Shown one piece after another: positions 50,269-61,189 of a stretch of DNA of 64,000 nt (position 1 is its first letter; each line of letters opens with the position of its first letter). The position numbers and the translations under genes are program-made. Origin of the DNA: Lepidurus packardi (lineage: Eukaryota > Arthropoda > Branchiopoda > Notostraca > Triopsidae); NCBI GenBank assembly GCA_023053545.1, contig JAKZAN010000056.1, positions 233,647-297,646 on the forward strand, given 5' to 3'. Under the pieces are notes generated by a model, which made no database searches, was not told where the DNA came from, and saw only the letters and a program-made list of their open reading frames with translations.

Positions 50269-52137
50269 TTTAGGATTGATTGAATTCCGTTCTTACTGAA
50301 TTATTTCCTTACGGACTGAATTATTTCCTTACGGACTGAATTAATTCCTTAGGATTGATTGAATTCCATTCTTACTGAATTAATTCCTTACGGACTGAAT
50401 TATTTCATGACGGACTGAATTAATTCTTTAGGATTGATTGAATTCCATTCTTACTGAAATAATTCCTTACGGACTGAATTAATTCCTTACGGACTGAATC
50501 AATTCCTTACGGACTGAATTAATTCCTTACGGACTGAATTAATTCCTTACGGACTGAATTAATTCCTTACGGACTGAATTAATACCTTACGGACTGAATT
50601 AAATCCTTACGGACTGAATTAATTCCTTACGGACTTAATTAATTCCTTACGGAATTAATGAATTCCTTACGGACTATATTAATTCCTTACGGACTGAATT
50701 AATTCATTACGGACTGAATTAATTCCTTACGGACTGAATTAATTCCTTACGGACTGAATTAATTCCTTACGGACGGAATTAATTCTTTACGGACTTAATT
50801 AATTCCTTACGGACTTTATGAATTCCTTACGTACTTAATTAATTCTTTACGGTCTGAATTAATTCCTTACGGACTGATTTAATTCATTATGGACTTAACT
50901 AATTCCGTAAGGAATGAATGAATGAATTACGGACTGAGTTAATTCCTTACGGACTGAAATAATTCCTTACTGACTGAAATAATTCCTTACTGACTGAATT
51001 AATTCCTGACGGACTGAATTAATTCCTTACGGACTGAATTAATTCCTTACGGACTGAATCAATTCCTTACGGACTGAATTAATTCATTACGGACTGAATT
51101 AATTCCTTACGGACTGAATTAATTCCTTACGGACTGAATTAATTCATTACGGACGGAATTAATTCTTTACGGACTTAGTTCATTCCTTACGGACTTAATT
51201 AATTCCTTACGGACTGAATTAATTCATTATGGACTTAACTAATTCCGTAAGGAATGAATGAATTAATTACGGACTGAAATAATTCCTTACGGACTGAATT
51301 AATTCCTTACGGACGGAATCAATTCCTTACGGACGGAATTAATTCCTTACGGACTGAATTAATTCCTTACGGACTGAATTAATTCCTTACGGACTGAATT
51401 AATTCCTTACGTACTTAATTAATTCCTTACGGTATAAATTAATTCCGAACGGATTTTATTAATTCCTTACGGACTGAATTAATTCATTACGGACTTAATT
51501 AATCCATTACGGACTGAATTATTTCCTTACGTACTGAAGTTATTCCTCACGGACTGAATTAATTCCTTACGGACTGAATGAATTCATTACGGACTGAATA
51601 TCTTACTACCTTAATACCTTACCCACTGAATTAAATCCTTACGGACTTAATTAATTCCTTACGGACTTAATTAATTCCTTACGGACTAAATTAATTCCCT
51701 ACGGACTGAATTAATTCATTACGGACTGAATTAATTCCTTACGGACTGAATTAATTCCTTACGGACCTAATTAATTCCTTACGGACGGAATTAATTCTTT
51801 ACGGACCTAATTAATTCCTTACGTACTTAATTAATTCTTTACGGTCTGAATTAATTCCGTACGGATTTAGTTAATTCCTTACGGAATTAATTAATTCCTT
51901 ACGTACTTAATTAAATCTTTACGGTCTGAATTAATTCCGTACGGATTTAAGTAATTCCTTACGGACTGAAATAATTCCTTACGGACTGAATTAATTCCTT
52001 ACGGACTGAATCAATTCCTTACGGACTGAATTAATTCCTTACGGACTGAATTATTTCCTTACGGACTGAATTAATTCCTTACGGACTTAATTAATTCCTT
52101 ACGGACTGAATTAATTCCTTACGGACTGAATTAATTC
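50269..52137 (+). repeat. 1,869-bp unit, copy 1 of 3
   Basis: CCGTTC-form L, degenerate CCTTAGGATTG L, TTTCATGACGG, L (50427), GGAATTAATGAATTCC, CTTTATGAATTCC, GAATGAATGAATTACGG P form, Q block (51431), two GTACGGATTTA units. Has a private TTACCCACTG near 51,619. Confidence 0.9.
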
Positions 52138-54006
52138 TTTAGGATTGATTGAATTCCGTTCTTACTGAATTATTTCCTTACGGACTGAATTATTTCCTTA
52201 CGGACTGAATTAATTCCTTAGGATTGATTGAATTCCATTCTTACTGAATTAATTCCTTACGGACTGAATTATTTCATGACGGACTGAATTAATTCTTTAG
52301 GATTGATTGAATTCCATTCTTACTGAAATAATTCCTTACGGACTGAATTAATTCCTTACGGACTGAATCAATTCCTTACGGACTTAATTAATTCCTTACG
52401 GACTGAATTAATTCCTTACGGACTGAATTAATACCTTACGGACTGAATTAAATCCTTACGGACTGAATTAATTCCTTACGGACTTAATTAATTCCTTACG
52501 GAATTAATGAATTCCTTACGGACTATATTAATTCCTTACGGACTGAATTAATTCATTACGGACTGAATTAATTCCTTACGGACTGAATTAATTCCTTACG
52601 GACTGAATTAATTCCTTACGGACGGAATTAATTCTTTACGGACTTAATTAATTCCTTACGGACTTTATGAATTCCTTACGTACTTAATTAATTCTTTACG
52701 GTCTGAATTAATTCCTTACGGACTGATTTAATTCATTATGGACTTAACTAATTCCGTAAGGAATGAATGAATGAATTACGGACTGAGTTAATTCCTTACG
52801 GACTGAAATAATTCCTTACTGACTGAAATAATTCCTTACTGACTGAATTAATTCCTGACGGACTGAATTAATTCCTTACGGACTGAATTAATTCCTTACG
52901 GACTGAATCAATTCCTTACGGACTGAATTAATTCATTACGGACTGAATTAATTCCTTACGGACTGAATTAATTCCTTACGGACTGAATTAATTCATTACG
53001 GACGGAATTAATTCTTTACGGACTTAGTTCATTCCTTACGGACTTAATTAATTCCTTACGGACTGAATTAATTCATTATGGACTTAACTAATTCCGTAAG
53101 GAATGAATGAATTAATTACGGACTGAAATAATTCCTTACGGACTGAATTAATTCCTTACGGACGGAATCAATTCCTTACGGACGGAATTAATTCCTTACG
53201 GACTGAATTAATTCCTTACGGACTGAATTAATTCCTTACGGACTGAATTAATTCCTTACGTACTTAATTAATTCCTTACGGTATAAATTAATTCCGAACG
53301 GATTTTATTAATTCCTTACGGACTGAATTAATTCATTACGGACTTAATTAATCCATTACGGACTGAATTATTTCCTTACGTACTGAAGTTATTCCTCACG
53401 GACTGAATTAATTCCTTACGGACTGAATGAATTCATTACGGACTGAATATCTTACTACCTTAATACCTTACGGACTGAATTAAATCCTTACGGACTTAAT
53501 TAATTCCTTACGGACTTAATTAATTCCTTACGGACTTAATTAATTCCTTACGGACTAAATTAATTCCCTACGGACTGAATTAATTCATTACGGACTGAAT
53601 TAATTCCTTACGGACTGAATTAATTCCTTACGGACCTAATTAATTCCTTACGGACGGAATTAATTCTTTACGGACCTAATTAATTCCTTACGTACTTAAT
53701 TAATTCTTTACGGTCTGAATTAATTCCGTACGGATTTAGTTAATTCCTTACGGAATTAATTAATTCCTTACGTACTTAATTAAATCTTTACGGTCTGAAT
53801 TAATTCCGTACGGATTTAAGTAATTCCTTACGGACTGAAATAATTCCTTACGGACTGAATTAATTCCTTACGGACTGAATCAATTCCTTACGGACTGAAT
53901 TAATTCCTTACGGACTGAATTATTTCCTTACGGACTGAATTAATTCCTTACGGACTTAATTAATTCCTTACGGACTGAATTAATTCCTTACGGACTGAAT
54001 TAATTC
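52138..54006 (+). repeat. 1,869-bp unit, copy 2 of 3
   Basis: Exactly 1,869 bp after copy 1 at the leading L; internal offset drops to 1,849 and returns through loss of one monomer near 52,400 and gain of one near 53,520. All rare variants of copy 1 are present in order. Confidence 0.92.
53261..53470 (+). repeat. Q block (type copy)
   Basis: About ten divergent monomers in fixed order: TACTTAATT, GGTATAAATTAATTCC, GAACGGATTTTATT, ATTCATTACGG, TTAATCCATTACGG, TTATTTCCTTACGTACTG, AAGTTATTCCTCACGG, then GAATA(C/T)CTTACTACCTTA. Full copies have GGTATAAATT at 35805, 38159, 39161, 51431, 53280, 55129, 56419, 57648, 59696, 60526 and 63231. A left-truncated copy starts at 61190. Related blocks lacking TATAAA lie near 41,790 and 42,560. 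All are right of 35.8 kb, so Q marks the right half of the array. The TATAAA string is a point variant inside the repeat and is not taken as a promoter. Confidence 0.9.
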
Positions 54007-55775
54007 TTTAGGATTGATTGAATTCCGTTCTTACTGAATTATTTCCTTACGGACTGAATTAATTCCTTAGGATTGATTGAATTCCATTCTTACTGAATTA
54101 ATTCCTTACGGACTGAATTATTTCATGACGGACTGAATTAATTCTTTAGGATTGATTGAATTCCATTCTTACTGAAATAATTCCTTACGGACTGAATTAA
54201 TTCCTTACGGACTGAATCAATTCCTTACGGACTGAATTAATTCCTTACGGACTGAATTAATTCCTTACGGACTGAATTAATACCTTACGGACTGAATTAA
54301 ATCCTTACGGACTGAATTAATTCCTTACGGACTTAATTAATTCCTTACGGAATTAATGAATTCCTTACGGACTATATTAATTCCTTACGGACTGAATTAA
54401 TTCATTACGGACTGAATTAATTCCTTACGGACTGAATTAATTCCTTACGGACTGAATTAATTCCTTACGGACGGAATTAATTCTTTACGGACTTAATTAA
54501 TTCCTTACGGACTTTATGAATTCCTTACGTACTTAATTAATTCTTTACGGTCTGAATTAATTCCTTACGGACTGATTTAATTCATTATGGACTTAACTAA
54601 TTCCGTAAGGAATGAATGAATGAATTACGGACTGAGTTAATTCCTTACGGACTGAAATAATTCCTTACTGACTGAAATAATTCCTTACTGACTGAATTAA
54701 TTCCTGACGGACTGAATTAATTCCTTACGGACTGAATTAATTCCTTACGGACTGAATCAATTCCTTACGGACTGAATTAATTCATTACGGACTGAATTAA
54801 TTCCTTACGGACTGAATTAATTCCTTACGGACTGAATTAATTCATTACGGACGGAATTAATTCTTTACGGACTTAGTTCATTCCTTACGGACTTAATTAA
54901 TTCCTTACGGACTGAATTAATTCATTATGGACTTAACTAATTCCGTAAGGAATGAATGAATTAATTACGGACTGAAATAATTCCTTACGGACTGAATTAA
55001 TTCCTTACGGACGGAATCAATTCCTTACGGACGGAATTAATTCCTTACGGACTGAATTAATTCCTTACGGACTGAATTAATTCCTTACGGACTGAATTAA
55101 TTCCTTACGTACTTAATTAATTCCTTACGGTATAAATTAATTCCGAACGGATTTTATTAATTCCTTACGGACTGAATTAATTCATTACGGACTTAATTAA
55201 TCCATTACGGACTGAATTATTTCCTTACGTACTGAAGTTATTCCTCACGGACTGAATTAATTCCTTACGGACTGAATGAATTCATTACGGACTGAATATC
55301 TTACTACCTTAATACCTTACGGACTGAATTAAATCCTTACGGACTTAATTAATTCCTTACGGACTTAATTAATTCCTTACGGACTTAATTAATTCCTTAC
55401 GGACTAAATTAATTCCCTACGGACTGAATTAATTCATTACGGACTGAATTAATTCCTTACGGACTGAATTAATTCCTTACGGACCTAATTAATTCCTTAC
55501 GGACGGAATTAATTCTTTACGGACCTAATTAATTCCTTACGTACTTAATTAATTCTTTACGGTCTGAATTAATTCCGTACGGATTTAGTTAATTCCTTAC
55601 GGAATTAATTAATTCCTTACGTACTTAATTAAATCTTTACGGTCTGAATTAATTCCGTACGGATTTAAGTAATTCCTTACGGACTGAAATAATTCCTTAC
55701 GGACTGAATTAATTCCTTACGGACTGAATCAATTCCTTACGGACTGAATTAATTCCTTACGGACTGAATTATTTA
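54007..55775 (+). repeat. 1,869-bp unit, copy 3 of 3
   Basis: Third unit, one monomer shorter (offset 1,849 from about 54,060 on). Shares the extra TTAATTAATTCC monomer with copy 2 rather than copy 1, so copies 2 and 3 are closest. It ends at a one-base insertion, ATTTACCTTACGG (about 55,771), where the next unit family begins. Confidence 0.92.
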
Positions 55776-55796
55776 CCTTACGGACTGAATTAATTC

Positions 55797-57005
55797 TTTA
55801 GGATTGATTGAATTCCCTTATTACTTATTTAATTCCTTACGGACTGAACTATTTCCTTGCGGATTGAATTAATTCTTTAGGATTGATTGAATTCCATTCT
55901 TACTGAAATAATTCCTTACGGACTGAATTAATTCCTTACGGACTGAATTAATTCCTTACGGACTGAATTAATTCTTTACGGAGGGAATTAATTCTTTACG
56001 GACTTAATTCATTCCTTACGGACTTAATTAATTCTTTACGGTCTGAATTAATTCGTTACGGACTGAATTAATTCATTATGGACTTAACTAATTCCGTAAG
56101 GAATGAATGAATTAATTAGGGACTGAAATAATTCCTTACGGACTGAATTAATTCCTTACGGACGGAATCAATTCCTTACGGACTGAATTAATTCCTTACG
56201 GACTGAATTAATTCTTTACGGACTAAATTATTTCCTTACGGACTGAATTAATTCTTTAGGATTGATTGAATTCCATTCTTACTGAATTAATTCCTTACGG
56301 ACTGAACTATTTCCTTTCGGACTGAATTAATTCCTTACATACTGAATCAATTCCTTACGGACTGAATTAATTCCTTACGGACTGAATTAATTTCTTACGT
56401 ACTTAATTAATTCCTTACGGTATAAATTAATTCCGAACGGATTTTATTAATTCCTTAAGGACTGAATTAATTCATTACGGACTTAATTAATCCATTACGG
56501 ACTTAATTATTTCCTTACGTACTGAAGTTATTCCTCACGGACTGAATTAATTCCTTAGGGACTGAATGAATTCATTACGGACTGAATACCTTACTACCTT
56601 AATACCTTACGGACTGAATTAAATCCTTACGGACTTAATTAATTCCTTACGGACTTAATTAATTCCTTACGGACTTAATTAATTCCTTACGGACTAAATT
56701 AATTCCCTACGGACTGAATTAATTCATTACGGACTGAATTAATTCCTTACGGACTGAATTAATTCCTTACGGACCTAATTAATTCCTTACGGACGGAATT
56801 AATTCTTTACGGACCTAATTAATTCCTTACGTACTTAATTAATTCTTTACGGTCTGAATTAATTCCGTACGGATTTAAGTAATTCCTTACGGACTGAAAT
56901 AATTCCTTACGGACTGAATTAATTCCTTACGGACTGAATCAATTCCTTACGGACTGAATTAATTCCTTACGGACTGAATTATTTCCTTACGGACTGAATT
57001 AATTC
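55797..57005 (+). repeat. 1,209-bp unit, copy 1
   Basis: L doublet (CCCTTATTAC then CCATTC form), GGAGGG, TTCGTTACGG, P, CCTTTCGG, TTACATACTGAATC, Q (56419), ending at the next L doublet. L positions 55797 and 55876 recur at 57006 and 57085 (offset 1,209). Private TTAGGGACTG near 56,100 and 56,556. Confidence 0.9.
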
Positions 57006-58214
57006 TTTAGGATTGATTGAATTCCCTTATTACTTATTTAATTCCTTACGGACTGAACTATTTCCTTGCGGACTGAATTAATTCTTTAGGATTGATTGAA
57101 TTCCATTCTTACTGAAATAATTCCTTACGGACTGAATTAATTCCTTACGGACTGAATTAATTCCTTACGGACTGAATTAATTCCTTACGGACTGAATTAA
57201 TTCATTACGGAGGGAATTAATTCTTTACGGACTTAATTCATTCCTTACGGACTTAATTAATTCTTTACGGTCTGAATTAATTCGTTACGGACTGAATTAA
57301 TTCATTATGGACTTAACTAATTCCATATGGAATGAATGAATTAATTACGGACTGAAATAATTCCTTACGGACTGAATTAATTCCTTACGGACGGAATCAA
57401 TTCCTTACGGACTGAATTAATTCCTTACGGACTGAATTAATTCCTTACGGACTAAATTATTTCCTTACGGACTGAATTAATTCTTTAGGATTGATTGAAT
57501 TCCATTCTTACTGAATTAATTCCTTACGGACTGAACTATTTCCTTTCGGACTGAATTAATTCCTTACATACTGAATCAATTCCTTACGGACTGAATTAAT
57601 TCCTTACGGACTGAATTAATTTCTTACGTACTTAATTAATTCCTTACGGTATAAATTAATTCCGAACGGATTTTATTAATTCCTTAAGGACTGAATTAAT
57701 TCATTACGGACTTAATTAATCCATTACGGACTTAATTATTTCCTTACGTACTGAAGTTATTCCTCACGGACTGAATTAATTCCTTACGGACTGAATTAAT
57801 TCCTTACGGACTGAATACCTTACTACCTTAATACCTTACGGACTGAATTAAATCCTTACGGACTTAATTAATTCCTTACGGACTTAATTAATTCCTTACG
57901 GACTTAATTAATTCCTTACGGACTAAATTAATTCCCTACGGACTGAATTAATTCATTACGGACTGAATTAATTCCTTACGGACCTAACTAATTCCTTACG
58001 GACGGAATTAATTCTTTACGGACCTAATTAATTCCTTACGTACTTAATTAATTCTTTACGGTCTGAATTAATTACGTACGGATTTAAGTAATTCCTTACG
58101 GACTGAAATAATTCCTTACGGACTGAATTAATTCCTTACGGACTGAATCAATTCCTTACGGACTGAATTAATTCCTTACGGACTGAATTATTTCCTTACG
58201 GACTGAATTAATTC
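57006..58214 (+). repeat. 1,209-bp unit, copy 2
   Basis: Tandem copy; one added and one lost monomer cancel out. The P unit here has changed to CCATATGG, a form present in all later copies (59,371, 60,201, 62,911, 63,746) but not in copy 1, so later units descend from this copy. Confidence 0.9.
57817..57840 (+). repeat. nested 8-bp repeat inside the satellite
   Basis: Three adjoining 8-mers, ACCTTACT, ACCTTAAT and ACCTTACG, stand where one monomer half is expected. A two-unit version (GAATACCTTACTACCTTACG) occurs near 35,990, 36,100, 38,347, 39,347 and 39,432. The three-unit version occurs near 48,990, 51,600, 53,450, 55,300, 56,588, 57,817, 59,868, 60,698, 61,310 and 63,400. The series looks like stepwise slippage that was then spread by larger duplications. 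Confidence 0.85.
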
Positions 58215-59073
58215 TTTAGGATTGATTGAATTCCATTCTTACTGAATTAATTCCTTACGGACTGAACTATTTTCTTACGGACTGAATTAATTCTTTAGGA
58301 TTGATTGAATTCCATTCTTACTGAAATAATTCCTTACGGACTGAAATAATTCCTTACGGACTGAATTAATTCCTTACGGACTGAATTAATTCCTTACGGA
58401 CTGAATTAATTCCTTACGGACTGAATCATTTCCTTACGGACTGAATTAATTCTTTAGGATTGATTGAATTCCTTTCTTATTGAATTAATTTCATACGGAC
58501 GGAATTAATTCTTTACGGACTTAATTTTTCCTTACGGACTTAATTAATTCCTTACGTACTTAATTAATTCTTTACGGTCTGAATTAATTCCTTACGGACT
58601 GAATTATTTCCTTACGGACTGAATTAATTCTTTAGGATTGATTGAATTCTTTTCTTAATGAATTAATTATTTACGGACTGAATTAATTCCTTACGGACTG
58701 AATTAATTCCTTACGGACTGAATTAATTCCTTACGGACTGAATTAATTCCTTAATTAATTCCTTACGGACTGAATTAATTTCATACGGACTGAATTAATT
58801 CTTTACGGACTTAATTAATCGATTACGGACTGAATTAATTCCTTACGGACTGAATTAATTCCTTACGGACTGAATTAATTCCTTACGGACTGAATTAATT
58901 CCTTAATTAATTCCTTTCTGACTGAATTAATTCCTTACGGACTGAATTAATTCCTTACGGACTGAATTAATTCCTTACGGACTTAATTAATTCCTTACGG
59001 ACTGAATTAATTCCTTACGGACTGAATTATTTCCTTACGGACTGAATTATTTCCTTACGGACTGAATTAATTC
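58215..59073 (+). repeat. inserted older-type segment
   Basis: Between two copies of the 1.2-kb unit lies a stretch with CCTTTCTTATTG L (58453), TTAATTTTTCCTTACGG (shortened monomer), TTTTCTTAATG L (58631), AATCGATTACGG and two 8-bp-deletion junctions (58,749 and 58,901). These features are typical of 40-43 kb. Recopied at 61,822-62,608 with 72 bp (second junction) missing. Confidence 0.84.
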
Positions 59074-59531
59074 TTTAGGATTGATTGAATTCCCTTATTA
59101 CTTATTTAATTCCTTACGGACTGAACTATTTCCTTGCGGACTGAATTAATTCTTTAGGATTGATTGAATTCCATTCTTACTGAAATAATTCCTTACGGAC
59201 TGAATTAATTCCTTACGGACTGAATTAATTCCTTACGGACTGAATTAATTCATTACGGAGGGAATTAATTCTTTACGGACTTAATTCATTCCTTACGGAC
59301 TTAATTAATTCTTTACGGTCTGAATTAATTCGTTACGGACTGAATTAATTCATTATGGACTTAACTAATTCCATATGGAATGAATGAATTAATTACGGAC
59401 TGAAATAATTCCTTTCGGACTGAATTAATTCCTTACGGACGGAATCAATTCCTTACGGACTGAATTAATTCCTTACGGACTGAATTAATTCCTTACGGAC
59501 TAAATTATTTCCTTACGGACTGAATTAATTC

Positions 59532-60361
59532 TTTAGGATTGATTGAATTCCATTCTTACTGAATTAATTCCTTACGGACTGAACTATTTCCTTTCGGACT
59601 GAATTAATTCCTTACATACTGAATCAATTCCTTACGGACTGAATTAATTCCTTACGGACTGAATTAATTTCTTACGTACTTAATTAATTCCTTACGGTAT
59701 AAATTAATTCCGAACGGATTTTATTAATTCCTTAAGGACTGAATTAATTCATTACGGACTTAATTAATCCATTACGGACTTAATTATTTCCTTACGTACT
59801 GAAGTTATTCCTCACGGACTGAATTAATTCCTTACGGACTGAATTAATTCCTTACGGACTGAATACCTTACTACCTTAATACCTTACGAACTGAATTAAA
59901 TCCTTACGGACTTAATTAATTCCTTACTGACTTAATTAATTCCTTACGGACTTAATTAATTCCTTACGGACTAAATTAATTCCCTACGGACTGAATTAAT
60001 TCATTACGGACTGAATTAATTCCTTACGGACTGAATTAATTCCTTACGGACTGAATTAATTCTTTAGGATTGATTGAATTCCATTCTTACTGAATTAATT
60101 CCTTACGGACTTAATTCATTCCTTACGGACTTAATTAATTCTTTACGGTCTGAATTAATTCGTTACGGACTGAATTAATTCATTATGGACTTAACTAATT
60201 CCATATGGAATGAATGAATTAATTACGGACTGAAATAATTCCTTACGGACTGAATTAATTCCTTACGGACGGAATCAATTCCTTACGGACTGAATTAATT
60301 CCTTACGGACTGAATTAATTCCTTACGGACTAAATTATTTCCTTACGGACTGAATTAATTC
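59532..60361 (+). repeat. 830-bp tandem duplication, copy 1
   Basis: L at 59532 and 60063 recur at 60362 and 60893, both 830 bp on. Contains Q (59696) and CTTACGAACTG. The same pair recurs at 63067 and 63897 inside the 3.5-kb copy, so the 830-bp event came first. Confidence 0.9.
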
Positions 60362-60892
60362 TTTAGGATTGATTGAATTCCATTCTTACTGAATTAATTC
60401 CTTACGGACTGAACTATTTCCTTTCGGACTGAATTAATTCCTTACATACTGAATCAATTCCTTACGGACTGAATTAATTCCTTACGGACTGAATTAATTT
60501 CTTACGTACTTAATTAATTCCTTACGGTATAAATTAATTCCGAACGGATTTTATTAATTCCTTAAGGACGGAATTAATTCATTACGGACTTAATTAATCC
60601 ATTACGGACTTAATTATTTCCTTACGTACTGAAGTTATTCCTCACGGACTGAATTAATTCCTTACGGACTGAATTAATTCCTTACGGACTGAATACCTTA
60701 CTACCTTAATACCTTACGAACTGAATTAAATCCTTACGGACTTAATTAATTCCTTACTGACTTAATTAATTCCTTACGGACTTAATTAATTCCTTACGGA
60801 CTAAATTAATTCCCTACGGACTGAATTAATTCATTACGGACTGAATTAATTCCTTACGGACTGAATTAATTCCTTACGGACTGAATTAATTC
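60362..60892 (+). repeat. 830-bp tandem duplication, copy 2 (truncated)
   Basis: Copy of 59,532 onward, interrupted at 60,893 by the patch resembling 41.5-42.5 kb. Differs from copy 1 by GGACGGAATTAATTC near 60,568. Confidence 0.88.
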
Positions 60893-61189
60893 TTTAGGAT
60901 TGATTGAATTCCATTCTTACTGAATTAATTCCTTACGGACTGAATTATTTCCTTACGGACTGAATTAATTCTTTAGGATGGGTTGAATTCCATTCTTACT
61001 GAAATAATTCCTTACGGACTGAATTAATTCCTTACGGACTGAATCAATTCCTTACGGACTGAATTAATTCCTTACGTACTGAAGTTATTCCTTACGGATT
61101 GAATTAATTCCTTACGGACTGAATTAATTCCTTACGGACTGAATTAATACCTTACGGACTGAATTAAATCCTTACGGACTGAATTAATT
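60893..61189 (+). repeat. patch matching 41.5-42.5 kb
   Basis: L, 79 bp, L with GGATGGGTTG, GAATCAATTCC, GTACTGAAGTTATTCC, TTACGGATTG, TAATACC, TTAAATCC. This order matches 41,530-41,608 followed by 42,259-42,476 (offset 18,713), with about one difference in the last 218 bp. It ends abruptly at 61,189, where a Q block resumes in mid-unit. The combination of copy-1 left flank and copy-2 interior is no longer contiguous at the source. Confidence 0.83.

Larger units (their letters stand above)
57702..61189 (+). repeat. 3.5-kb higher-order unit, copy 1
   Basis: From a point inside Q at 57,702 to the patch end at 61,189. Its markers recur 3,488-3,607 bp on: 58453 to 62060, 58631 to 62238, 59074 to 62609, 59532 to 63067, 60063 to 63598, 60362 to 63897. 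It includes the 830-bp duplication and the inserted older-type segment. Confidence 0.9.

Noticed and set aside
60176-60214. CCATATGG resembles a CArG box
   Set aside because: It derives from CCGTAAGG by two substitutions inside the P monomer and is spread by duplication only; no other regulatory context is visible.
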